Below, in pieces: positions 9,371 through 16,632 of a DNA stretch of 64,000 bases. The DNA is from Armatimonadetes bacterium 55-13. Lineage in GTDB: Bacteria > Armatimonadota > Fimbriimonadia > Fimbriimonadales > Fimbriimonadaceae. The position numbers were made by a program, and so were the translations under genes. Numbering within the stretch: the first letter of the stretch is position 1; each line of letters starts with the position of its first letter. The notes beneath the pieces are model-generated. The model was not told the origin of the DNA. It was given only the letters and a program-made list of their open reading frames with translations, and ran no database searches. The stretch covers positions 62,739-126,738 of the forward strand of contig MKRX01000026.1 of NCBI GenBank assembly GCA_001898035.1, read 5' to 3'.

Positions 9371-9691
9371 TTAGCTCTTCCCGAACAGTTTCAACCCGAC
9401 GATGCCGCTGGCGATCAGGGCGATACAGACCATCTTGGGCCAGTCCCTCGGTTCTCCCAGCAGGGTCATGCCCACCACAGCCGTGCCGACAGCGCCGATT
9501 CCGGTCCAAATGGCATAAGCGGTTCCTACCGGTAGCTCTTTCAGGGCGAGAGAGAGAAGGCCGAAGCTGCCGAGGGCTAGGGCGATGGTGATGAGGGTGG
9601 GAACGGGTTTGGAGAAGCCGTCGCTCAGTTTGAGGCCGATTGCCCAGCCGACTTCCAATAATCCAGCAACGAAGAGATAGATCCAGGACAT
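9371..9691 (-). CDS. gdx: Gdx/SugE-type guanidinium exporter (SMR family)
   Basis: A 106-residue, four-helix small multidrug resistance protein. Open sequence continues upstream, but ATG 9691 is chosen because it has a good ribosome site (AAGGAG at 9698-9703) and begins the first membrane helix (MSWIYLFVAGLLEVGWAIGL). The motifs GLLEVGWAIGLK, with the membrane-embedded Glu, and GTAYAIWTGIGAVGTA fit the Gdx (SugE) branch that exports guanidinium with proton exchange, rather than the EmrE drug branch. The guanidine-II riboswitch directly upstream supports this strongly. The cell would use it to expel guanidine formed in metabolism or met in the environment. Confidence 0.93.
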   Translation of the reverse strand: MSWIYLFVAGLLEVGWAIGLKLSDGFSKPVPTLITIALALGSFGLLSLALKELPVGTAYAIWTGIGAVGTAVVGMTLLGEPRDWPKMVCIALIASGIVGLKLFGKS

Positions 9692-9697
9692 CTGAGA

Positions 9698-9772
9698 CTC
9701 CTTGGGGTGGTCAAGGCGGGTCGTCCCAGCGTGAAAGAGAGCCGGTCTGCAGTCGTCCGCAGAGGCTCTTTG
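9698..9772 (-). promoter_or_regulatory. Guanidine-II riboswitch (mini-ykkC) upstream of gdx
   Basis: Read on the minus strand, two hairpins each present an ACGA tetraloop. The first is TCTGCGG-ACGA-CTGCAGA (9746-9763; 7 bp with one G-U), extended by GAGCC/GGCTC after a 2-nt bulge. The second is GGG-ACGA-CCC (9718-9727) with weaker flanking pairs. They are separated by about 15 nt. The Shine-Dalgarno AAGGAG (9698-9703) follows the second hairpin by about a dozen bases. Paired ACGR-loop hairpins directly before an SMR exporter define the guanidine-II class, in which guanidinium promotes loop-loop pairing and frees the ribosome site, switching on translation. Confidence 0.9.
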
Positions 9773-10007
9773 AGGGTACCCCAATCGTTAAGAAACGGCT
9801 AAGGACTTCGTGATTGCCCGTTTTGGCATTATCCGTGCTAGGATACGAGGAACCTTGGTACCCACTTCGACATTCGGTCTCTTTGGAAGGGGATCTTAAC
9901 CGGATTAATAACTTCGAGTTAACAGGGCCTTAAGGGAGCCTTAGCATGGCTCACCCAATATGAGGCGGTCGGACTGGTCGCAACGGGGCGATTGAGAAGA
10001 GGAACTT

Positions 10008-10904
10008 ATGAAACGAAATATCCGAGCGTTTACGCTTATTGAACTTTTGGTCGTGATCGCGATTATCGCGATTCTCGCGGCGATTCTTTTTCCGGTGTTT
10101 GCGCAAGCCAAAGTCGCGGCGAAGAAGTCGGCCTCTGTGTCGAACCTCAAGCAGATTGGTTTGGCTCACTTCATGTACATGGGCGACTATGACGACACGT
10201 TCGTGACCTCCTGGGCAAAGGGTTGGGTTGGCGACTGGTCGTTCTTCGTGCAGCCTTACATGAAGAACACTCAGATTCTCTTGGAGCCGCAGCGCACCAT
10301 CAATCCAGCGTCTCTGGATTCGGTTTGCGGACCGTCGGCTAATGACGGCTATGGCACTTACTACCTCCTCCCGGGACAGCGAGACAATCCTACCGGCGAG
10401 AAGTCGCTTTGGGGCTACGGATTCAACAACGGCGTCACTTGGAACGACAACCGCGGTTTGACCCGAGCGGTGGCCAACACGGTGAATCCGAACCAGACCA
10501 TCGACGTCACCTTTGGCGGCGTGACGGTTCAGACCCAGGTTCACTCAACGACTCAGGTTGGAATCTCGCACACTTCGGTGGTTAGCCCTGCCGAGACGTT
10601 CATGATGGCGAACACCGGTGAGCCCCCTCGAAGCAGCATGTCGCTGGAAGCGATGTCTCCGGTCGGCGCTCCGGGCGCCCCGAACACGGCTTGTTTCCGC
10701 GCCACTCACCAGGGTCTCGCCTATGCGGGTGGAAATGGATTCCTGTTCTGCGACGGCCACGTGAAGTGGGAGAAGTACAACAGCACGCCGACGGGAACCG
10801 GATTCACCGGCGGACTTCCGATGATTACCTCCAAGCCGTGCCGCTACTACAGCGCGCACGAGCCGGGCGAGAACTTCGAGAACTGCTCCACCGGCTGGAA
10901 GTAG
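10008..10904 (+). CDS. Prepilin-like secreted protein with H-X9-DG-type C-terminus
   Basis: A 298-residue protein with a type IV prepilin N-terminus: short basic leader, cleavage/methylation region [17 protein letters not shown], then FPVFAQAK. The C-terminal [12 protein letters not shown] belongs to the family of H-X9-DG prepilin-like proteins that is greatly expanded in Planctomycetes and Armatimonadota. These are processed by prepilin peptidase and presumably assembled into or exported by a type II/IV machinery; their individual roles are mostly unknown. GAAGAGG lies about 5 nt before the ATG. A clean terminator follows, so the gene is monocistronic. A paralogue lies at 21.0-21.8 kb. Confidence 0.88.
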   Translation: MKRNIRAFTLIELLVVIAIIAILAAILFPVFAQAKVAAKKSASVSNLKQIGLAHFMYMGDYDDTFVTSWAKGWVGDWSFFVQPYMKNTQILLEPQRTINPASLDSVCGPSANDGYGTYYLLPGQRDNPTGEKSLWGYGFNNGVTWNDNRGLTRAVANTVNPNQTIDVTFGGVTVQTQVHSTTQVGISHTSVVSPAETFMMANTGEPPRSSMSLEAMSPVGAPGAPNTACFRATHQGLAYAGGNGFLFCDGHVKWEKYNSTPTGTGFTGGLPMITSKPCRYYSAHEPGENFENCSTGWK

Positions 10905-10922
10905 GTCCTCGAACCCGCAGTA

Positions 10923-10957
10923 ACGGGGACTGAGCCAAAGCTCAGTCCCCGTTTATT
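10923..10957 (+). terminator. Rho-independent terminator after prepilin gene
   Basis: A perfect 12-bp stem ACGGGGACTGAG / CTCAGTCCCCGT (10923-10934 with 10941-10952), with loop CCAAAG, is followed by TTATTGCTTTT. It can also serve the convergent lipoprotein gene ending at 10979. Confidence 0.88.
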
Positions 10958-10978
10958 GCTTTTAGGAACGACTATCCT

Positions 10979-11857
10979 TCAGCCTCCGATCGGAATGAAG
11001 TACACGGTGTCGGATGCCGGAAACACTCCGGGAACTCGGTAGAGTTTGCCATCCAACGTATAGCACCGGAAAATGCATCCCCCATCGACCGGCTCAGTGA
11101 ACCAGAATCGTCCAGCAAGGTCCATTCGGATCATGGTGAAGGTTCCGGTGGCGAACGCCTCTGGGCTCGATCCGTCGAGATTCATCTTGTAGAGGGTGCT
11201 ATTCCCTACCAATTCTTCATAGACAATCTTTTGCCCATCGGCCGAATACTCCAGTCCGATCTTATCGACGCCCGTGTTGGTGAGTTGCTCGACATTGTTG
11301 CCGTCTGGGTCCATGGTATAGACCTCATCGTGACCACTTCGATCGCTCAAGAAGGCGATCTTGGTGTCGTCCATACTGAAAACCGGTAGACGATCATTGG
11401 CAGCGTTGGTGGTGAGCCGGGTGAGATTGCCCCCATCGATATCCATGCTGTAAATCTCGTTTTGGCCGTCTCGATCGCTTGAAAAGACGATTTTGGCAAT
11501 GGTGTGCGCGCCCCGAGGATTTAGGTCGTTACCAGAATTGTTGGTCAAATTCGTCGGCGGCGTTTCCATGTCGTCATAACGAAAAATGTCCGGCCCCTGA
11601 TCTTCGCTAACGTAGATGATCTTATTGACCGCCATCGTGACATCCGGACTGTTCTGGAATCCCGCGCTGGGAGACATCTGGAGGGAGTCCGAATTCTGAG
11701 CGGAGAACGCCCAGAGTTGGGCCGGGGTACCGGTGCTAACGAGAAAAATTCCCTGGGGGCTGATCGTGGCTTCGGACGATCCGTTGCCACCCCCGCCGCA
11801 CCCGGCCATGGCCAAGGCTAATACTGAAAGGATTCCTGCTTTGATATTCATGCTCAT
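10979..11857 (-). CDS. PD40/TolB-like beta-propeller lipoprotein (downstream tandem copy)
   Basis: A predicted lipoprotein of about 292 residues. The lipobox LAMAGC precedes a glycine/serine linker. The body carries TolB-type PD40 repeats, for example IVFSSDRDGQNEIYSMDIDG and IAFLSDRSGHDEVYTMDPDG, which predict a secreted beta-propeller. Candidate starts are ATG 11857 and ATG 11851; the frame also opens from a TTG at 11875. It begins about 14 bp after the stop of a similar gene, so the two are probably co-transcribed. Propellers of this type usually bind proteins or glycans; no enzymatic residues are evident and the function is unknown. Confidence 0.75.
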   Translation of the reverse strand: MSMNIKAGILSVLALAMAGCGGGGNGSSEATISPQGIFLVSTGTPAQLWAFSAQNSDSLQMSPSAGFQNSPDVTMAVNKIIYVSEDQGPDIFRYDDMETPPTNLTNNSGNDLNPRGAHTIAKIVFSSDRDGQNEIYSMDIDGGNLTRLTTNAANDRLPVFSMDDTKIAFLSDRSGHDEVYTMDPDGNNVEQLTNTGVDKIGLEYSADGQKIVYEELVGNSTLYKMNLDGSSPEAFATGTFTMIRMDLAGRFWFTEPVDGGCIFRCYTLDGKLYRVPGVFPASDTVYFIPIGG

Positions 11858-11871
11858 CAATTTCTTTGATT

Positions 11872-12744
11872 TCAAGGTTTGTAAGTGATTCGGTGAACGT
11901 CGGCCAGATCCTCGACTTCGGAAACGGTTGTGATGCTCCCGTTGGTGTAGCTCATCTTCCTGAGTTCAGAGGTCAGGGCCAAGAACTCCACCCAATAAAA
12001 GACCTCATCATCGCCAAGGCGGACGTTGAAGCTATTGGTCGAGTAGTAGGAAATGCCGGTACCGTCGGCGTACGACGTAACCAGGCGTTGTTGGCCGCCG
12101 AGTTCGTGATAGAAGAGGTATCCGGTTGTGGGGCCAAATTCGACCGAAGCGACTTCGTAAAGTTCGTTGCTGATCTGAGTTTGATTGGCGCCATCTGAGT
12201 CCATCACATGGATCTGCTTCTCGCCCGACTGATCGCTCACGTAAGCGATCCGTGTTCCCGCCGGATTGAAGGATGGACTGGTGTTACTTTCCGAGCCATT
12301 GGTCAATCGTTCCTGGTTCCCCCCGTCCGCATCCATATTATAGATAGATGGGTGAGAAGGCGCTTCGCTGACGTAAACGATCTTCGTTCCGCTCGGGTTA
12401 AAACGAGGCGAATAGTGATCGACGCTGTCGTTGGTCAGCTGAGCGCCCGTCCCGGTGTTGAAGTTGTGGGTCTTGATTTGCCAGTGGTTGCCATCGAAGA
12501 TCGAATAGACCACGGTGTTGGTGGCAAGACAGTAGTCCGGCTGTTTGCAGTCCAAACCGTTCTCATCGATCGATTTCACCGGATCGAGAGTGGTGCTGGT
12601 GATGCTGATGACGCCCGGATACCCGGTGGTCATGAGAAAACCAATACTATTCGATTGACTGTTGCTGCCCGAACTGCTTCCACTATTGCAGCCAACGCTG
12701 ACCGCAATGAGTAATAAAATCCCCGCCCAGAATTTCAAATTCAA
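11872..12744 (-). CDS. PD40/TolB-like beta-propeller lipoprotein (upstream tandem copy)
   Basis: A 290-residue protein with lipobox AVSVGC and a Ser/Asn/Gly-rich linker, followed by PD40 repeats such as IVYVSEAPSHPSIYNMDADG and IAYVSDQSGEKQIHVMDSDG. It resembles the gene directly downstream in size, lipid anchor and repeat pattern, which suggests tandem duplication with marked divergence. The two are separated by 14 bp and read as one operon. The C-terminal third lacks clear PD40 motifs. Location is predicted to be the cell envelope; the ligand is unknown. Confidence 0.75.
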   Translation of the reverse strand: MNLKFWAGILLLIAVSVGCNSGSSSGSNSQSNSIGFLMTTGYPGVISITSTTLDPVKSIDENGLDCKQPDYCLATNTVVYSIFDGNHWQIKTHNFNTGTGAQLTNDSVDHYSPRFNPSGTKIVYVSEAPSHPSIYNMDADGGNQERLTNGSESNTSPSFNPAGTRIAYVSDQSGEKQIHVMDSDGANQTQISNELYEVASVEFGPTTGYLFYHELGGQQRLVTSYADGTGISYYSTNSFNVRLGDDEVFYWVEFLALTSELRKMSYTNGSITTVSEVEDLADVHRITYKP

Positions 12745-12905
12745 ATCTCCTCTGGCGATGACCGCCCGGCAAAATTGTCGGGTGGCGGAGGAGAAGACTC
12801 AGGTTCGAATGACTCAATTTCGAACCGTTTGTGGGTTACTGAAGATATGTTGCGTCTTTTGGGGCAAGATTTAGCCGTCGGTTAGGCGTATGATCTCTTT
12901 CTAAG

Positions 12906-13430
12906 ATGATTCGCGTTCTGCTATTTTCCGGCCTCGTCCTTGCGGCGGGATTTGCTCCGCTGACCACCGATGGTAAGGCGTCTGGTCTTTCCGCCAAGCA
13001 GTTGGCGACATTGCGGAAGAGCAAGTTCAAGGTGGTGGTTCCCACCTATGTTCCAGCGGGGTTCAAGGTTGATTCTGTGGGATTCACTGACACCAAGGTC
13101 CCCGTCGAAGCCTCGTTTGCCTTGACCTACAAAAATGCCAAGACCAAGGCGGAGTTCACCGTGCAGATGGCCTCCGATGGACTAGGCGATCCGATCTTCA
13201 CCTTGGACAACGGCGACGCGGTGGACGCGACCAGCGTGCTCAAGGCGAAGTCGCCGATCTTGGGAGCGGTGGACGTGGAGGTTTATGCGAAGGGCCGCGA
13301 AAAGATGTTTCAGTGCACCTGGATGGAGCACAAAAACAGGAGCCTGCCGCAGTTTGCGATGGCCTATGGCCGGGGCGTGGACGGTGCGACGGGAAAGAAG
13401 ATTATTGAGAGCCTTCGCTGGCTGAAATGA
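12906..13430 (+). CDS. Small secreted protein of unknown function
   Basis: A 174-residue protein with an N-terminal signal peptide (MIRVLLFSGLVLAAGFAP). The mature part opens with YVPAGFKVDSVGF, reminiscent of the 'lP.ylPeGy' segment seen in extracytoplasmic domains related to DUF4367, followed by predicted beta strands (FALTYKNAKTKAEFTVQMAS). I do not recognise a specific family. It is divergent from the lipoprotein pair and convergent with the hydroxyproline genes, from which it is separated by a large hairpin. Confidence 0.7.
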   Translation: MIRVLLFSGLVLAAGFAPLTTDGKASGLSAKQLATLRKSKFKVVVPTYVPAGFKVDSVGFTDTKVPVEASFALTYKNAKTKAEFTVQMASDGLGDPIFTLDNGDAVDATSVLKAKSPILGAVDVEVYAKGREKMFQCTWMEHKNRSLPQFAMAYGRGVDGATGKKIIESLRWLK

Positions 13431-13440
13431 GCCACCTCGC

Positions 13441-13485
13441 CCTTGCGGAGTGTGGCTTGGGCGGCTCGCCCAAGACTCCGCAAGG
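13441..13485. terminator. Very strong hairpin between convergent genes
   Basis: CCTTGCGGAGT (13441-13451) pairs perfectly with ACTCCGCAAGG (13475-13485), and inside it CTTGGGCG (13456-13463) pairs perfectly with CGCCCAAG (13467-13474) over a GCT loop. The result is a 19-bp stem interrupted only by a 4-nt bulge (13452-13455). There is no T-tract on either side, so it may be a factor-dependent transcript end or a dispersed palindromic repeat rather than a classical terminator. Confidence 0.65.
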
Positions 13486-13508
13486 ATTACCCCTCTCTGC
13501 TAGCCGAA

Positions 13509-14408
13509 CTAACCGATCTTGACGGGTCGATTAGCGAGGGCTTCTCGAATCAGCGTTTGGATCTCAGCCAACCGCGCGCCTTCCAGTTCCAGACGCGGCG
13601 GGCGGACGGTGGCGGTACCCATGCCGACTTCTACTTGGATGAGCTTGATGAGCTGAACGAAGTCGAAGGTGGTGTCCAGGCGGAGGAGCGGGAGCATCCA
13701 CTCGTACAGCTTGCGGGCGTCCTCGTACTTGCCAGCGAGAGCCATATTGAAGAGGTCGATGGACTCTCGGGGAAGGGCGTTGACGACGCCGGCGATCCAG
13801 CCCGTTGCGCCAGCGGCGATGCCTTCCACGATGACGTCGTCCACGCCGACGAAGAGGGCGAGGCGATCATCGATGAGGGCTCGGATGGCGGTGACGCGTC
13901 GAACGTCGGCGCTGGACTCCTTCACGGCGTGGAGGTTGGCGTGAGAGTTGGCTAATTCTTGCACCTGCTCAGGAAGGAAGTCGGTGCCGTAAGCGATGGG
14001 GTTGTTGTAGAGCATGCAGCTCAGCCCGGTCGCTTCGATGACGGCGGAGACGTGGTACTTCATCTCGGCCCAGGTGCCCTTGTAAACGTAGGGAGGCAGA
14101 ACCATGAGGCCCTTGCAGCCGACCTTTTCCGCTTCCTTGGCCAAGGCGACGGCCTCGGCGGTGCTGAGCGCGGCGATACCAGCGACGATGGGCACTCGGT
14201 CCCCGACCGCTTCTACGCAAGAGCGGAGGATGGCGACTTTCTCGTCGAACATCAGGGTGGCGCCCTCGCCGAGCGAACCGAGTGCGACAATGCCAGTGGA
14301 GCCCTGCTCGACCAGCCAATTCACGTGCTTCTTGAGGAACTCGTGGTCGACAGAAAGGTCCGCGTTGAACGGGGTGGTAATTGCGGGAATGACGCCGCGC
14401 CAAGTCAT
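13509..14408 (-). CDS. DapA-family lyase/deaminase, probable pyrroline-4-hydroxy-2-carboxylate deaminase
   Basis: A 299-residue TIM-barrel enzyme of the dihydrodipicolinate synthase/N-acetylneuraminate lyase superfamily. AVKESSAD holds the Schiff-base Lys163 and MLYNNP the catalytic Tyr134; GSLGEGATL corresponds to the pyruvate carboxylate-binding GxxGE motif. The ATG at 14408 (MTWRGVIPAITTPF) is preferred to the GTG at 14417. A true DapA role in lysine synthesis is less likely because the gene follows 4-hydroxyproline epimerase and a D-amino-acid oxidase in one run, which fits the deaminase that converts 1-pyrroline-4-hydroxy-2-carboxylate to 2-oxoglutarate semialdehyde and ammonia. Superfamily is certain; the specific reaction is inferred from context. 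Confidence 0.85.
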   Translation of the reverse strand: MTWRGVIPAITTPFNADLSVDHEFLKKHVNWLVEQGSTGIVALGSLGEGATLMFDEKVAILRSCVEAVGDRVPIVAGIAALSTAEAVALAKEAEKVGCKGLMVLPPYVYKGTWAEMKYHVSAVIEATGLSCMLYNNPIAYGTDFLPEQVQELANSHANLHAVKESSADVRRVTAIRALIDDRLALFVGVDDVIVEGIAAGATGWIAGVVNALPRESIDLFNMALAGKYEDARKLYEWMLPLLRLDTTFDFVQLIKLIQVEVGMGTATVRPPRLELEGARLAEIQTLIREALANRPVKIG

Positions 14409-14437
14409 GGTGCTCACGCTTTGTATGTTACTATCAA

Positions 14438-15700
14438 TTAATCGTTCAAGTCAAAACGATTTGGATTGAAAGCATCTAGGTTTAGCGTCGTTTCTTGGTC
14501 AAGTAGAAGCTGAGATACCAGCTTTCCGGTGGCAGGGGCGAGGCTGACTCCCATCATGGAGTGACCGGTGGCGACGACCAAGTTTTGGACTCGAGCGGAA
14601 CGGCCGAGGTATGGCAGACCGTCCGGCGAACAAGGGCGGAGTCCGCTCCAAACTTCCTGTCCCTCAAAATCCGACGTCTTGAATTCGGGGAAGTATTGGG
14701 GCACGGATTTGAAGATTCCTCCGAGGCGCTTACGATTGATGGAAAGGTCGTTTCCGGTCAGCTCCATGGTCCCGCCGATGCGAAGGCTGGAGCCCATCGG
14801 AGTGATGGCGACACGGGCTTCGGTAAGGATGGAGCAGATGCCAGGGAGTTGGGGCGGGTTGTTGAGGGTGACGGAATAGCCCTTTCCGGCCTGCATGGGA
14901 ATCTTTAACCGGAGCCGCTCTGCCAGTTCTCCGGACCATGCTCCGGTGGCGAGGACGAACTGATCGGCGCGAGTCTTTTCGGTCCGGGTTTCGACGGAGC
15001 GAATCCACGGGCCGTCCATGGCGAAGTCTACGATTTCTGTTTCGTCTCGAAAGACCACGCCTTCCGCTTCCAAACTGTGGCGGAGCCAATCGAGGAGACT
15101 GCCGGGAGTAAGATGGCAGTCGTCTTCGAAGTGAATCGCCCCCGCGACGTCCATGGTGATGGTGGGATCGAGTTCGGCGAGGGCTTTGGCATCAACGACC
15201 TTGGCATGAAGCCCTAAATCGTTGGCTTGCCCGGCAACGTGCGCTTCCTCGTTGAGCGTTTTCTGGCTCTTGCAGAGCATGAGGAGTCCTCGCTGATGGA
15301 GGCCAAAAGCATCGCCGGACTCGTCGGCGAGTTCTTCGTAGAGACGACGGGAGAGAAGGTGCAGGTCGCGCAGGGGGATCCCGGACGCTTTGACGTGCGC
15401 CTCATTGGCGGCGCGCATGAAGAGCCAACCCCAGCGTAAGAGGCGCTTGTTTAAAGAGGGCTTAATGGCGAAAGGGCCCTCCGGGTTGAAGAGCATCTTG
15501 ATGCCCATTCCGACCATGCCGGGGGCGGCGAGGGGGATGAAATGGCTAGGGACGACCATGCCCGCGTTGCCAAAAGAACATCCGTGATGGCCCTTCGGCT
15601 CCCGATCTACCACGGTCACTTCCATGCCATTGCGTCGGGCATAGAGCGCGGAGCAGAGTCCGATGATGCCGCCGCCAATGATGACGACCGACTTGCTCAA
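14438..15700 (-). CDS. FAD-dependent D-amino-acid oxidase/dehydrogenase (DadA type), probable D-hydroxyproline oxidase
   Basis: About 420 residues with the N-terminal dinucleotide motif SVVIIGGGIIGLCSAL and the DAO-family C-terminus (VWSGLRPCSPDGLPYLG and VVATGHSMMGVSLAPATG). The preferred start is TTG 15700: it forms a TTGA overlap with the epimerase stop and has GAGG about 8 nt upstream; an in-frame ATG at 15718 would instead overlap that gene by 22 bases. In the inferred pathway it oxidises cis-4-hydroxy-D-proline to the pyrroline that the DapA-like enzyme deaminates. No separate small subunits of the multi-component dehydrogenase type are present, so it appears to act as a single chain. 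Confidence 0.87.
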   Translation of the reverse strand: MSKSVVIIGGGIIGLCSALYARRNGMEVTVVDREPKGHHGCSFGNAGMVVPSHFIPLAAPGMVGMGIKMLFNPEGPFAIKPSLNKRLLRWGWLFMRAANEAHVKASGIPLRDLHLLSRRLYEELADESGDAFGLHQRGLLMLCKSQKTLNEEAHVAGQANDLGLHAKVVDAKALAELDPTITMDVAGAIHFEDDCHLTPGSLLDWLRHSLEAEGVVFRDETEIVDFAMDGPWIRSVETRTEKTRADQFVLATGAWSGELAERLRLKIPMQAGKGYSVTLNNPPQLPGICSILTEARVAITPMGSSLRIGGTMELTGNDLSINRKRLGGIFKSVPQYFPEFKTSDFEGQEVWSGLRPCSPDGLPYLGRSARVQNLVVATGHSMMGVSLAPATGKLVSQLLLDQETTLNLDAFNPNRFDLND

Positions 15701-16623
15701 AGTTGAATACCTCGGCAAAGGGAGTCGGCGGGATCGAAGATCAGTTCTGAAATGCCGGTGACGTAAGCCTGGCCTTGAATGGTAGGCCGAACTTTGCCAT
15801 CGCCCAGGTCAACCACAGAGCCGGTGAAGCTGGTGCCGATGACGCTCTCCTGCACATAGTCTTGACCCGCCGCGAGCTTGCCTCGCGAGAAAAGGCTGGC
15901 GAGCTTGGCGCTGGTGCCGGTGCCGCAGGGAGAGCGGTCGTATTCGCCGCTGGGGCAGAGAACGAAGTTCTTGGACTGGGCGTTTGGCAGAGTCGGCGCG
16001 CCGAAAAGCTCTACGTGATCGATCTCGGGGTAGCCGTTCTGATTGAGTGCGCGGCGGATGGCCCAGCTGTACCGCGTCATCTCCTCAAGCGTCGCTTCGC
16101 CGGGAATGACGTGAGGGTCGTAGGCCAGATAGAACCAGTTTCCGCCATAGGCAATATCGCCCACGACCGGACCGTAGTTCGGCACGTCCACGGCGACATC
16201 TTGGGCCTTGAGGTAGCTGGGGACATTTTGGATGCGGACCGTGTTGACATCCAGCAACTCGGCAGACACTACACCCACCGGAGTGTTGATCTTGTATTGC
16301 CCCGGTTCGATTTCGCCCAAAAACGCCAGCGACGCGACGAGACCGATCGTGCCGTGACCGCACATGCCGAGAGGTCCGGCAGGATTGAAGAAGATGACGT
16401 CTTTGATGGCGCCGGGAGCGGTGGGTTCGCCAACCCAAGCGCCGACCATGGCTTCATAGGCTCTCGGCTCGCGGAGGAGGGGGGCAAACCAGTCTTCGAA
16501 GTTCTCGCGAAACTTTTGGACGCGGGAGGCAATGGGGCCATCGCCGAGACTAGGAACGCCATCAAGGACGAGCCGAGTGGGCTCGCCCTCGGTATGCGAA
16601 TCGATCACCTTAATGCGGGACAC
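15697..16623 (-). CDS. 4-hydroxyproline 2-epimerase (proline racemase family)
   Basis: A 308-residue member of the proline racemase superfamily. Both catalytic bases are cysteines: Cys88 in GMCGHGTIG and Cys233 in RSPCGTGTSAK. The Cys/Cys pair excludes the Ser/Thr-type trans-3-hydroxyproline dehydratases. The operon partners (FAD oxidase and DapA-like deaminase) favour the hydroxyproline epimerase over a proline racemase; it would convert trans-4-hydroxy-L-proline to the cis-D form. It starts only 9 bp after the stop of the GH35 beta-galactosidase, so transcription probably continues from that gene. Confidence 0.92.
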   Translation of the reverse strand: MSRIKVIDSHTEGEPTRLVLDGVPSLGDGPIASRVQKFRENFEDWFAPLLREPRAYEAMVGAWVGEPTAPGAIKDVIFFNPAGPLGMCGHGTIGLVASLAFLGEIEPGQYKINTPVGVVSAELLDVNTVRIQNVPSYLKAQDVAVDVPNYGPVVGDIAYGGNWFYLAYDPHVIPGEATLEEMTRYSWAIRRALNQNGYPEIDHVELFGAPTLPNAQSKNFVLCPSGEYDRSPCGTGTSAKLASLFSRGKLAAGQDYVQESVIGTSFTGSVVDLGDGKVRPTIQGQAYVTGISELIFDPADSLCRGIQL

Positions 16624-16632
16624 GAGACTATT

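Noticed and set aside
9936..9952. Hairpin GAGCC-TTAGCAT-GGCTC upstream of the first prepilin gene
   Set aside because: Only 5 bp, no match to a known riboswitch layout that I can recognise.
13509..14408. Assignment as lysine-biosynthetic dihydrodipicolinate synthase
   Set aside because: The fold fits, but its place behind hydroxyproline epimerase and D-amino-acid oxidase makes a catabolic deaminase more likely.
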